From Rotaria macrura (lineage: Eukaryota > Rotifera > Eurotatoria > Philodinida > Philodinidae): a stretch of DNA of 64,000 nucleotides. Below, piece after piece: positions 23,613 to 36,900 of this stretch. Positions within the stretch are counted from its first letter, which is position 1. Each line of letters opens with the position of its first letter. Where the stretch lies: contig OENT01000195.1 of the NCBI GenBank assembly GCA_900239685.1, positions 1 to 64,000 on the forward strand. The letters run 5' to 3'. Under the pieces are notes generated by a model. The model worked only from the letters and a program-made list of their open reading frames with translations, was not told the DNA's origin and ran no database searches. The position numbers and the translations under genes were made by a program.

Positions 23613-25866
23613 ATGGATAAATTTAAAGAACGAACAGGTATATATCATGAGCATCAAGAAGGTGCTCTTTGTGCTCAACATGCATTAAATAATCTTGTAC
23701 AAAGTCCTGTATTTTCACCTGATAATTTAGCTGATATAGCTCGGTAAATGAAATACACAATATGTCTGCATTGAAAATAAATCTATTCGTTGTAGAGAAC
23801 TCGATCAAGAAGAGAATAGTGTATTAGCACAGTATCAATGGAAATCGGAGAATATGGATGGTATGTTGTATTTATTAGAAATTCTTATTTTTTTTTTAAT
23901 AAAGAACAATTCTTTTTTTTTCTTCTCTATAGATACTGGCTTTTTCAGTATTCAAGTTTTACAACGAGCATTAAAAATGTTCGATCTCGAATTAATATCA
24001 TATGCAAGTCAAGAAAATATTGTTCAAGAAGCACGTAACAATCCGCATAGTATTCAAGCGTATATTTGTAATTTACATCAACATTGGTTTACTGTAAGAC
24101 GATTTGGTGGACAATACTTTGATTTAAATTCCTTTTATTATGTACCAGAGTTCATACCTAATGAATTGCTATCAGAATTTTTTCATGCGATTCAAGATAA
24201 GGGTTATTCAGTATTCATCGTTGATGGATCTTTGCCAAACTGTTTAGCAAATGAGCAGTTACAAAGTAATCCGATTTCAGAAAAAGAGTATAAGATATTA
24301 ACAAAAGATTTACAAAAATTGGTTTTTGATGGTAAAGTCCTAGGTGATCCCAAGAATCCACAAACTTTTGGAGGGGTGTATTTGAGGGTTCCAAAAGAAA
24401 TATATGATGAGTATATGAAAAATCCTAATGATCCGAAGTCACTTGAAAACTTATTGGCATACGCACCAAAGCATATAGCTGATCAATTGTCAAACAATAA
24501 AATCACTTTCCCTTCTAAATCGTGCCCAGGTTGTCAATGTAAAGCACATGCTTCACCTATGCCCGAACGTGAAAGTAATCAACGCATGACACTGGGGCTC
24601 GGTCATTCCGTTGATGGTAATTCCAGACAGCTACTTACCGAGCATTCAACTAAAACAAAGTTTAGTGATCCGTCGATGGTTAACCCATATCAGTGGCATG
24701 TGTCTGACACAATCACGGAATACACAACGGAATATTTATATGAAGATTCAACATTGGATGACATAGATCCATCAGAAAAAGATTGTATGAAAATAACACA
24801 TCAAGTAACTATAATCAGCGGGTCATCACGAGGAGTTAATTCACTAGATAGAAATATTGGGACTACAAGAATGATCCCATCCAATGATGCATTTGAAAAC
24901 GATGAAAATGCTTTACTGCAACATGTGATAAATCAATCATTACTAGACTCATCACCAGTGAGCGCAGATTTCAAACATTCTCTCTTTGAAAAGCGTTTAG
25001 ACGAACGGCATGCAAAAACAGCTTGCACATCTTTCTCTACTAGTCCAAATAGTGATCACACAGTAACAAAAAACTTAGTAGAAGCTCAAAATCAAAATCA
25101 TGAAACAACTCTAACTTCATCATTGAGGCCAACAGTTGATCCGATACGAACAACAATCATGCATTCCGAAGAAGAAGTTATTCCCTATACGTTGAATGAT
25201 CCCGTGTTGAGTTATTCACATCAATCGCAACAACAGGACGGACGAACAGCAATGATAATAAGACAAAGATCTACTCTAGTTGATACACTAGGTAATGAAC
25301 GCGGTGATCAACGAACGTTTCCCGATGATATTGGATCTGAAAAAGTAGAGAATAATTTGTTGGATTATGTGTTGACTCAATCCTTAATCCAATCATCCAC
25401 AAGCAACGATAATCTTAACGATGAACTTCTTAATGATCTTGCAGAACAATTTTATCAAAAGCAAATTGAACTAGCCACGGCCGCTAGTTTATTAAGTAGT
25501 AGGCCAGATGCAAAACAATGCCAAACAAATATAGAATCAACATCGTATCCAGAACGTATATCAATGACGAATTTAGAAACTACATCGACAAATCAAGAAC
25601 AAGCACCAACGGTAAATTCGACGCAAGAACTGATGACAAACACACTGATAACACCGGCCACAAACTTAGAACAAATACCATCGATAAACTTAGAACCAAT
25701 AACAAAATTTAGCCCAACGGCAATAACTATATTAGAATCATCATCGTCAATGCCTCCATTTTCAACTCAAGAAGCAACTACATGTTCCAATGAAATAACG
25801 ACGCTGAGTGTCGAAGGCAAGCCTACAGTCTTTTGTTGTATCTTGATAGTTGCTGTGAATTTTTAA
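23613..25866 (+). CDS. ATXN3: Ataxin-3-like Josephin deubiquitinase
   Basis: Three exons (23613-23743, 23796-23860, 23933-25866) give 709 residues, about twice human ataxin-3. The Josephin domain spans about 1-160. The catalytic triad is visible: C20 in QEGALCAQHALNNL, H116 in HQHWFTVRRFGG and N131 in YFDLNS. It removes or edits ubiquitin chains on substrates handed to VCP/p97. Two ubiquitin-interacting-motif-like helices follow, near residues 387-403 (ENALLQHVINQSL) and 539-555 (NNLLDYVLTQSL). Between Josephin and these lies an unusual segment with a CPGCQC cysteine cluster (about residue 268) that I do not recognise. The C-terminus is long, Ser/Thr-rich and has a repeated TNLE pattern, but no long polyglutamine tract. 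The start ATG sits directly after TTCTCTAG. Confidence 0.9.
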
Positions 25867-26692
25867 TCTCGAAGTATATTTATTTTTCAACTAAGCCATG
25901 AAACTGCACACCTCAACGTGAAATACATAAGAGTTAATTGACTATTCAGAATTTTCACTGAAACCCTCGTGTCTATTCCCAGCTAGTTTTCATCTCGTAA
26001 AAAAATTTTCTTTTGCTAATACTTCGAAAATTACTATAGTAAGACATCATGAAGAAAAAATTTCCATACTAAATAGAGTCTTCATCAAACTTTTGACTCG
26101 AATGACGTATGGTTGCTTTTTCGTCTAAAAGTATTTCAAGGCATTTGTGAATTGACCTTTAAATTATAAACGTAACTCGTGTTACGAGGGCATGATTACG
26201 AAGAAGTTATAAACAATTATCTATTCAAACATTCACTGACCTCAAAATGATAGACATGTCAGATAAAATGAAGAAGGAAAATACCGTTATCATTGTTCTT
26301 CTAACTGTCTTCGTTGTATCAGAACAGACAAGATAAACTATATCTATTATTCTATCCATGAGTAAATGTGCTTGAATATCGTAAGGTACAATTCAATTTT
26401 ACTATTCAGTCGAAGAATATCGAATGTGCTATTAAACCACTATTTTATTTTCTGTAGAATTTAAGTCATTTCTTTGTTGTTTCTAGAATTGCGTCAACAT
26501 CGTCTAAGATCACATGGTAATAGACATAGATCTATAATTTCTCAATCGATCGATTTGAATGATTAAAGTTGTTTAAAAAAAACCTGCCACAATGAATTGT
26601 GATAACTTTTATTTATACATGTTCTTTTCAATACATATTATATGTAAGAATCCAGAATATAAATATATAGATTTTTTCTTTATTTTTAGATC
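25867..26692. other. Spacer between ataxin-3 and DCAF17
   Basis: 826 bp, AT-rich, no gene recognised. It ends in a pyrimidine-rich acceptor-like TTTATTTTTAG three bases before the DCAF17 ATG. Confidence 0.45.
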
Positions 26693-28614
26693 ATGTCATC
26701 ATCTCGTTTTAATCGTTTATATCATGGTCATATTCGTTCGTTAATAAGTCGTCAAACAGTTCTTCCTATGGAACACTTATCATTATATTCATGTTTATAT
26801 CATATTCGTCCGTATTGTTCATTGTCAACATCAAAAGTTATTAATGAAATTTGTCTTCGACGTTTACTTAAATCAAATTATGCATGCCAATTTCAAGAAT
26901 CAGAACAAATATCCGAACATAAATTGCTACCCAATAAATCTACGTTTATTCTCGGTCATTATATGTTGACATTACAATTAAACAATCTTCGATTGTATAT
27001 AATTGATAAAAAGAATCTAGTTCTAATTGGTGAAGATTTGTTTGCAGTTAAAATTGTCTTTATTGGTATTTGTACGTATGCAGATTTTCAAAGTAAAACA
27101 TTTTTAAAACAAGATGGTTTTATATTGATGACTGCCGATCAACGTCTATTCTTATATGATTTCAAGTTAAAATTACGCATGCCATTCAATGGTATCTGTT
27201 TTCGATGTGAACTTCCAGTCAAATTTCTTGAGAAATCATTTGAATATCATGAACACAATCATATGATATCAATACATACACGCTATAAACAACGTTCACA
27301 TCTTTTTATTCTATTTCGAATATGGCCATGTTGGCTGAGTTATGTATTCTTAATTGAACCTCATATATTTGGTAGTGATATTAAACAAGCAGCCATAACA
27401 CATGAATTACTTATTGTACAGAATCAACGAAATAGGTAGAATGACTTTGCTATAATAGACGACATTATTTGATTACGAGATATTCTTTTTTCTTCTTCGT
27501 CGAGAAATTGTAAGAAAGATGAGACAACTGAATTTTTCTTTAATCATAGTTGACAGAAGAATGGATGTTATTTTTTTAAATGAGAAAAATCATCGGCTTT
27601 TTTATTTCTTTAATTAAGCATAAACCATTCTGCTTCGTTTCATCGTTTTTCTTTCTTGTGTTACTTTTCCTTTTTAAGTATCCCTATTAAAATTTAGTAT
27701 TGTATCTTTTACACTTGATGAGATGAGAACAAACTTCATTTCCGATATATCTATTAGATTCAGTAAAGATAACCTATTGTTTTCAATACTAATGAATTAT
27801 AATCATAGATCAATGACAGTTGACAATATTTTTCATTCTTTTTAGTTGCAATCTATATTCTCTACATACTATACTTGACGAATATACAATAAAATCACAT
27901 TCAATACGTGATCATCCGAATGAATCGTTACCAATAAATGTTCTGATAACGTCTTGTCCAACATGTCTATTTACATATAATTGTGATCGTCCATTATTTG
28001 ATTATGCTTTTTGTAGTGCACAACATTTTCTTACACGAATTAATGAAGATTATTTTGTTTTTCATCTCAATAATAATTTAATACCAGTATCAAATGGTCA
28101 TTGGAAACGTTCGTGGACTGATAATCTATCGGCACATAGTCAAGTTTACTTTATTGATACAAGAACTAATCAGGACTGTATAATTGATATTCGAGAATCT
28201 ATTGTCTATGTTTGGCAATTGATTCATAATGAATCAACATGTATTAAGCATTTATACACTATTGACGATGGTGTAGCTACAATAACAACATCCAATGATC
28301 GACATGTAACACGTTATGGAAGACAAACGAAACCTCAGAAATTTTTCGATCTATCATCAACAACTGTTACCGATCATTATTTTGATACATATAATTATCT
28401 ATTAACAATACTTTTCGAATCTGAAACATCTGACATGGCAATTATACGTATTATTGAACATCCTCAAGGTATATGTCGACAAGATATTCATTTTAAAAAG
28501 AACAATAAACACAATCAATTAAAACTCATGCATGAACATGATAAATTAATTGTTCAAGAACTTAGTTGTCATATAGTTGTACTACGTATATTTACATTAG
28601 AAAGATCGAAATGA
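26693..28614 (+). CDS. DCAF17: DDB1- and CUL4-associated factor 17 (DCAF17) homologue
   Basis: Two exons (26693-27435, 27846-28614) join to 503 residues; human DCAF17 has about 520. Matching landmarks by memory are IFGSDIKQAAITHELLIV (human IFGNVTDATLSHGILIV), the junction segment NLYSLHTI (human RLYSFQTI) and LPINVLITSCPTCLF (human IPCNIKITDMPPLLF). DCAF17 is a nucleolar or multi-pass candidate substrate receptor for CUL4-DDB1 ubiquitin ligase; human loss causes Woodhouse-Sakati syndrome. The protein is divergent, so the call rests on several short blocks plus equal length and exon phase. No obvious WD40 repeats are seen, as for the human protein. Confidence 0.72.
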
Positions 28615-29718
28615 AAAACAATAAAAGCAACAAAAAACCATTCATATCGTATACAGCATTTTCATGCACTGTTGATTATTTGGTGTTTTTTTTTCTTTTT
28701 GTACAGATCTATTTTTTATTATTTTGCAATGAATTGTATACGTGTAAAAAAATAGTAAATATTTGTTGTTCTTTTTTTTAAATATAAAATTTACAAATGA
28801 TAAAACTTCTTGTGTATTTAACGATAGAAATTTCAGAGACAACTATGAAGCCTTTGGTTATTATCGTACTTGATGTTCTCGAATTTTCTCAGGAGAGTCG
28901 ACTTCGTATCAATATTGAAATATTTGTTACAAGGCAGAACTTCATCAAAAATGGAAATTCAGAGCATGATAAGAAACGATAGAAATATTCTATGCAGCAT
29001 ATTTACAGGACCACCGCATCGAGGACTCAATATTGTTCAAAAGAAAACACAAATTGATCTCGAGAAAATTTCCACTCATCAGACTTTGTAGTGCTCTCGA
29101 GATTGAATATTTAAAAGAAAACTTTTTTAATGCTTAATATATGAATAGCGATACTAGAGTCAAAACAATGTAAAAACAATTATAGTTCGAATACAAAGAT
29201 ACATAGTCAAAACATTCTAATAGTTTGACCTTATGATTGCCATTCATTCATGAAATTTAAAGGGCTTTTTTGTATGAAAATAATTAGAAAAAGAGAATTC
29301 TCCTATGGTTGATAGGGTGCAAAATTTCGTGACATCTATTAATTTTTGTAATTGACTTGACAATGTGATTAAATGTATGTCTAAAATTTTGTCACTTTGA
29401 GAAACACTCGAGTCTCTCTAATCATTCTATGAACAACTACTATTTATGCAAGAAGATTCATACTATTGATACTACTGTCGTTTCTAGAACAAAACAAAAA
29501 GAACTCGGCTACTAACGGTGTCAATCATATTTTTCTATATATTGATTTGAACATATTTGTTTCATTATCTACTTTCACATGTTTATTTAATTTTGATTCC
29601 ACCTACAAAGGATAAAATGATGTATGCATAAAAGCGTGAGATCTACGTAAAAGCTGGTTAGAATAGAATGAGCAGCGAAAAAAAAAAAGAAAATAATAAT
29701 AATAATAATAGTTTGTGT
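28615..29718. other. Convergent 3' intergenic region
   Basis: Separates the 3' ends of DCAF17 (plus) and the calmodulin-like gene (minus). Contains T-rich tracts near 28690-28780 and a short AAT trinucleotide run (29694-29709) just beyond the calmodulin-like stop codon. No gene recognised. Confidence 0.5.
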
Positions 29719-31217
29719 TCAAGAAGCCGAAAGAAGTTTTTGTACAAATTCTACAAAACAACAGATTAAAGAGACAATAATAATTACAAAACAATTATGT
29801 ACTAATTTACCTTGATAATCAAGTTTACCATCTTTATTTACATCAGCCTACATAAGATTTGAAATAAACAAGAATAAATTAAAGTAAATCAATCATTATT
29901 ATTCTCAACGTACTTCTCTCATCATATCTTCTAATTCTTCTTGATTTAGTTTTTCGCCCATATTAAGCATAACCTTTAAATAGAACAAACATATACAAGT
30001 CCTTGTACATATAAAAAGAAATAAAAGATTTCAAGTCAACCTGTTTCAATTCACTAATAGTTATATATCCGGAATTATCGCGATCGAATAGTCGAAAAGC
30101 TTCTCGTAATTCAGCTTCTTGATCACGTTCATGCCAATGTTTACTCATAAATGCAATAAATTCTTGAAAATCCAAACGTTGATTACCTAAGGACATATTA
30201 TTATCAAGGTACAAATAAAAATGAGTAACACAAGAATCGTTACCATTTTTATCAACTTCAGCAATAAGATCTGCAATTTCTTTATTTGTTGGATTTAATC
30301 CTAATGATCGCATTACTTGTCTTAAAAAATAATCATAAAAGAAAGAAGAAGAAAAAAACAGTTGATGATTATTGTATCGTTAAAGTAGTTAAATAAACAT
30401 TCATATTTTATAAGTAGATAATTATGCTTATAAATTTCATGAATACTATTGTTTCAACAAAAGAAATGAATTGCAACTCTCAACATTCCATTGTCATTGA
30501 TTCGTGTCATTATAAAAAGAAAAATGCCATAGTAGTGAGTTCAATATGCATAATGGTACCCTCGAGAACGACAACTGCAATCTTTTTTTCTCTTTCTCCT
30601 TTTCTTTTGCAGATAGCTTCTTACAAAATTAATGCGTATGTAGACTTGGATTAGACATTGATCAACTAGTTAGACTTGACTGTCTCTAACAAAGTAAACG
30701 TACGATAATTACTCATATGATTCTTTCTTACAAATGTTTTTCTTTTATAATCGAAAGATTTAAATTTGACCTCAACTTTTTTTCCCCGTCTTCTAGTCAA
30801 TAGGAAACGAACATTCAGAAAATGAATTAGTCTATGATTATTTAATCAATATATTTGAAAAGGAACCTTGTTAATATTGTATGTCGTATAATTCCTTGTG
30901 GAATTATATATATATGAAAATGACTTCTTGCTTTTTGATTTAATAATACTAACCCAATTTCATTTGCATCAATACTGCCATCTCCGTTCTTATCGAATAG
31001 TTCGAATACGTGACGAAATTCTTTCCAAATAAAAGAAAAAGAAGAAAGGAAAAACGATATATTTGTATGTATGTACATGTATATGAAAAACATAGTCTTA
31101 TTTCTTGTTGATTGTCAGTTATGTTTTTACCTTCAGTTTTTGCGGTCGAAAACGTGCTCTAAACAATGAACATTATCAATACGAATAAGATTCCAATAGT
31201 TTTCATATGCTTACCAT
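29719..31217 (-). CDS. Calmodulin-like protein with four EF-hands
   Basis: Eight minus-strand exons (31215-31217, 31131-31158, 30954-31020, 30244-30320, 30041-30186, 29914-29973, 29811-29847, 29719-29750) give exactly 149 residues, the length of calmodulin. Four EF-hand loops are present: DKNGDGSIDANE, DKNGNQRLDFQE, DRDNSGYITISE and DVNKDGKLDYQE. The central linker and third hand read KHWHERDQEAELREAFRLFD. It is clearly diverged from true calmodulin (for example GQVMRSLGLNPTNKEIADLI, and the tail EFVQKLLSAS instead of MMTAK). It should therefore be a calcium sensor of the calmodulin/troponin-C-like group rather than calmodulin itself. Exon 1 carries only the ATG codon before an intron. All four loops keep acidic residues at positions 1 and 12. 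Confidence 0.9.
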
Positions 31218-32672
31218 TGTTCACTAATAAGTTCGATGCAATACAGACAATAAGAAGTTGTAGTATGTAAGATTAGATGATAGAAGAGTCAATCCGTCAA
31301 GTCTCTCTTTTCTCCATGCAAATATTAGTTTGCGTGAAGAAATGCAAAAAAAACAGAGCGAGAATAAGAGAGACAGAGAAAAGGATGGATTAATTAAGCA
31401 GAGCAGATAGGTGGATACAACGGATAATATTTGGATTCAGATTACGGTTGCTATTCTTCCAATCTAATGTTTATAATGGCGTCGACTCGAGAAGAAGAAG
31501 AAAAAAAGAAGAAATGAGAAAGAGAACTTTCATTTTGCAAAATCGGACATGATTTGAAGCTTGCCGTTCGTTTTTTTTTTCTTTTTTTTTTTAACTGACG
31601 TTCTGCTAGCTATTGTTGTTGCATTAGATGTTTTATTTTTAACACATGAAAAACAACATACATTTTCTTTTCTTCATGATGGAATATGTTTCTATGACTT
31701 CGAATTACTCTATTTGATGTTTCTAATGGTTGATTTATTTATTATTCATCTAACATGTAAATTGCATCAATTTTTATATTTATTCAGATAAAGTTTCTTA
31801 CGAAAAGACAAAAATATTATTTAAGAAACTACACATACTAAAAAGTTTAAGTCAATTGTTAGAACATTTCTTTTTTGATTTTCATATTAATTATAGACAA
31901 AAATAAAAAGTCAATTGAAAATGAATGTCAACGAATATTTTTTTTCGTACCTTTACATTTTATTAGATTGTGTTAAGATCTAATGGTATATTCAAATTAA
32001 TTTTTCATATTCTTTGCGCTACTCTTGTCGCTCGTGACCTTTAATATTCAAATTGATTAGCTGTATAATGTCACAGTACTTGCAAAAGATGTATCAGCCT
32101 ATTGGCCACTTTCATTCAAGCATAGTCACTTTTTTTTTTCTTGGATCATAGATTCTTGAAACAAGAGCAAATAATAAATCGTATCAAAACAAGTCTACAT
32201 CGACGTAGTTAATTATAACAAATTAAACTAATTGTCATATACAATGAAGAATAATCGAGTAGAATTAAGAAAATTTTCAACTGACGCTATTACAAAAAGA
32301 CGATGGTTTAAAAAATATACGAAACACATGTAAAACATGAATAGAATTTACAAAAAAAAAAGAGATTCTCCGGAAAATCTAGAAGTTTACTTTATAAATT
32401 TATCTTAAGTTCTTTTTAAAAATAATCGTAACTCTCTTGAGGCGAGTTTTAATGTGTCACGAACAGGAAATTTGATCAATACATCAATTACTTTTCATAA
32501 TTCAACAAGAATAATGACTATCATCCTAGAACAAGAACTCGCAATTTCTTAAATGATGTTTGTGATGACAACAAGTTTTGATAGCGAATTTTCTAGGGTG
32601 ATGAAACAAAAACCCTTCTGAATGTTGTGTTCGACTGTCATGTTTTTTAAATCGAGAAAACTGTTAATTAAA

Positions 32673-32710
<38 letters not shown>

Positions 32711-33922
32711 CTGCGCCTTCAATGCTCTAGGTAACTTTCGAAATCAATAGAGATAATTTCCTGTAATCCTATTCAACATGATTAGATTACAGAAGTCTAG
32801 CATTTTGACTATACACTCAGATAATCCTACAAACATACTTAAGGCACATTTTATCCAATGATCATATTAAATACAAAACGTTGAAAAATTAATTTTAACT
32901 TCATGTAAATGTTTCAGTCGTCCTTTTTCTATTTATTCTGCTGCTATACATAGAGCACATGTTCAAATGATCATGTTTGGTTTAAGTTAAATAATACAAT
33001 GCAATAACTATTGATTCAAGCTCGTTTTCTTCTACAACTCTTACATACACTAAATCAACCCATATGTGTCTTTCTTTTAAATAAAGGATTTCTTTGCCAG
33101 AGTAAAGTACACTTTGACATTCGTAGGTCATCATTCTGCTTTTTTTTGTTATCAAAACGGAAAGAAAGTTTTCAACAAGCTAAAAGCAACCTTTGAATAT
33201 GTTGTAACCATAGTCATTAATTACAGATGTCTATGAACATTGTCGATTTCAAACGATAGAATTTTCGAGGAATGTAAACGCCTTATTAGCGACTTTCTTT
33301 TCAATTAATATCACACGCACATATCTTATTGTTTACAAGCCATTGATTTCCATCATAAGTCAAATGAAATGTAATAAATTTTACTTTGTGTGGTAATGAA
33401 AAAGATTGATTAGAACACATACATATTCTCATTTAATGCATATACTTGTGTTAGATTTCTTCCTTCTTTGGCATTGTTTGTCGATGTGAAACTGAACTTG
33501 TCACTTTACTGCTATTTTTATCATGCGTTTGAAATTTCAGATGAAGTTCTAGATGTGTTTGTCAATATCTCAATTACGTATGCATGTGCTGATTGAATTA
33601 AAGAATAGAAGTGAGACATTGACAATCATCAATAAACACAACAGTCGTACAACAACCGAACGATAATAGACTTTTGAAACTAGCACCGACATTGAATAAA
33701 AATGTTTGTTTCCTGTATTTCCTGTTCCACATGAAATAATAAATAACACTAGGCCCAATCTGACAGAGTGAGAGGAACGACAATGTCACTCGGTTGTATA
33801 CATTGAATCGGCAAGGATTGAAAAAACAAAAATCAGGCATATGATTAGACGAAGATAAAAACAAAAATACAATAGAACACACACGCACATACGCACATTT
33901 GAAAGAATTAAAATGAATTTCA
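31218..33922. other. Intergenic, with an AG microsatellite
   Basis: 2.7 kb between the 5' end of the calmodulin-like gene and the 3' end of the ORP9-like gene. Purine-rich around 31480-31530; T-rich tract around 31570-31590; AG microsatellite at 32678-32705. No gene recognised. The core promoter of the calmodulin-like gene should lie just after 31217, but I see no clear motif. Confidence 0.5.
32678..32705. repeat. AG dinucleotide microsatellite
   Basis: About 14 uninterrupted AG units. Confidence 0.95.
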
Positions 33923-36900
33923 TCATGATTGCTGTTTTAATCGTTTATTTAATTTATTTTGATAGGTCCATTTTTGTTCACCAGATTCAGTAAAATACTA
34001 AAATTACAGATACATGTACATTGAATGTTACATTTAATATTCTTTTCTTTTCATGTTTACTTTTGTTTGCCATTTTATTGATTTTTCAGTACGTTCTTTA
34101 GCTCCTTCACGTTGCCGTTGTTCAAGAAATGATTTCGATTCAGTTGCTTTATCAATCAACTTCGATTTTAAATAAAATGTTACGTCTTTCCATAAGCTAT
34201 GAAAATTAGCAAAATAATTAACCATGCAAGAGAATGAGATATAAATATATGTATTTTTTTCTCTCTATCGACTCGTTCATATTCATACCGTCGACTTTCG
34301 TATTCGCCTTGTTCAGCAATTGGACGAACATTTTTCTTAATAACAGGTGTTGTTTTCGTATCAAAAAATATATCGGAAATTTTCGTATCACTATATTTTG
34401 CATACATTATACCATTCCATTCTCCATCAATTTTACAGAATTCTTTTTTATCTGGTCCAAATAAACTTCCAATTATTTGATGTTTTTTACCGTTATAGAA
34501 TGGCTTAAGATAGAAATGAGAAAAACAAACAACAACACATATATATATATTTTTTTTTTTCTTTTGAATAAATCTCAATAGAAATTTTCTTTACATACCT
34601 TCGTTAAAAATTCTAAATTAGCCGAATAACCTGTTTTTTCACAATCAATAGTTACTTTCCCACCCATTTCAAACCATGGAACACCAAGAATCGATCTAAA
34701 TAATCATTTGAGAATGATCGATTCGATTCGAATATCTACGTCTCATTTCTTTTTCTACTGTCTCCGCCAACGATCAACATTGACACTGTACGATATATAT
34801 TAAATAGATAGATCTATATCAACATAGAAAATGTAATCTGACCAACAATGATGCTATCATTAATCTTCTAGTCTATCATCATCAGTCATAGAATTTCACA
34901 ACTGTAATCATCGATGAAAATTAATTAGTATAATCTATCATATCTAAACATGATCTATTTTATCTCGTACATATAAATTTTATAAACATCATATGAGAGA
35001 CAACGTAGAAAAATTTACACGTACTAACTAGATCGATGACGATGAGACATGTTTGGTAAAAGAGTTCTGTGATATTCATCTTAATCTCATGTAACAAATT
35101 AACTCAACATTAATGTATAGATCTATTGACAAGTAATGCCATCTCATGAGGGGTATACCGAGTATTTCTCGGTTTTTACCCACTTTTCTTGAAAGTTGCT
35201 CTCATGCCAAGGAATGTGGTACAATTTTGATTGACACACATGCTTGTAGAGCAAACATTTTCCTACAAAATGAGATATGGGCGAGATTAATGTGACGTAT
35301 GGATCAAGTTTTATTGAAGTTTTATCAGAAGCCCTAAAGCCGAGACTGAGAGTCTTGGTCTCGGTTTTAGGGCTTGTCACAGAATCTAAATAAAACTTGA
35401 AGCATAAGTTACACAAGTATCGTTCACCTCACATTTTGTAGGGAAAATGTTTGCTCTACAACAGCAAGTACTGTGCCAGCCCTGTGTTTTCAAAATTAAG
35501 AATTAATTTTACAAAAAAACGGAAAACCAAATTTTACTTTTTCTTTTCGTGTACTTCTTGATGACACGATACAACTATTTAGCCATTTGAAATCTCTTGC
35601 AAACAGTTGAATACACTTAACACGGACTTGTTTTTGATGAGATCTATGCTCATCAACAATATACTAATTTCGAACCGACTTCTGATTTAAAAACAAAACT
35701 TTCTTATCGTATGACTATCATTGATATAGTCCTGCGAGTTTGTGAGCATATTCATGGTTACTTTGATCCTTTTACTTGAACTTAAAAATAGTTAATCAAG
35801 GTGATTATACTCTTCCTTTTACAATTCATATCAAGATAATCATAGATGTGTGCGATGTCTACTCGTAATATTACACATGACAACGACACAGTAAAAATAA
35901 AACATTAGATGAATTTGTTAATTCATATACCTTCCGTATGCACTTGGAAATGTTATCATATAACGTTCATCATGATCGAGTAATGTTAACGTAGCATCAC
36001 CGATCATATGTACAGCAACTGATAAGCCTAAAAACTTTGATTTTGTCCACAGACAACCATCGATTTGTATATGTTTTGCTGGACATTCAGCATAGAATGA
36101 TGCGACTAACCAACGAGAAAATTCACATGAAATTTAAATTATCATTTCGATTTTTCTAATATTATTACTCGGTGGATGATGAGATGTTTGTTCAGCAATG
36201 AAAGTAACATTATCATCCGATGACCATGGAACAGGACCGTCTTTAGCTAAGTTATTCTATAAGAAAAAAAAAGAAACACTTTTTTTCGTTTAAAATAAGA
36301 ATTCAAAATATTTGAACTTTACTAACACTCGATGATGTTGTGCCAATGTCATAGAAACATTGGAATGTTTCGCCAAGTATGGGATTATAAGGTTTTTTCG
36401 GTACAGGACTTCTACGGCCAGCGTGAAATGCTGATAAGTACCATTTAACAACTTGAATAAAACGATCACGTGGTGTTTGATAATCCGTTACACTAGATAC
36501 AGTTTAACATTGACATATTTAATAGATATTTTCTATTTACTTCACAAATTGATCTGGATGAGCCAGAAAATCAGCAAGCATTTCAAGAAAAGAACGTCGC
36601 TCGAGAATGAATGTTGGTAATGTTATTTTAGTTAAATCCATTGATATACGAGCCTGTAAAAAGAAATAAATCTCAATTAGATGTTATCTAGTGTTTTTTT
36701 TTCATGCACAACAGATGGAATATTCCGGGTGTCAAATTATTCTTACATGAGAAAACTACGGCTAGTATCAATTTCTGAATATGAGTTACCTAGACAAAGA
36801 AAAATTGTTCTCAAATAAATCAATGCTTTTTGAGAATGTCTGTCTTTCGAAATAACGATAGTTAATTTACTTCTTTTTTTTTCATGTGACTAAAACAATA

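Noticed and set aside
23854..25866. A separate 670-codon gene starting with Met at 23854
   Set aside because: Its first 26 residues are a translation of the T-rich intron 2 of ataxin-3; the real protein starts at 23613 with the catalytic Cys exon.
34034..34060. Stop codon at 34034 as the end of the ORP9-like protein
   Set aside because: A GTAAAC donor at 34059-34060 and a downstream exon (33923-33997) give the conserved ORP9 tail, and total length then matches the family.
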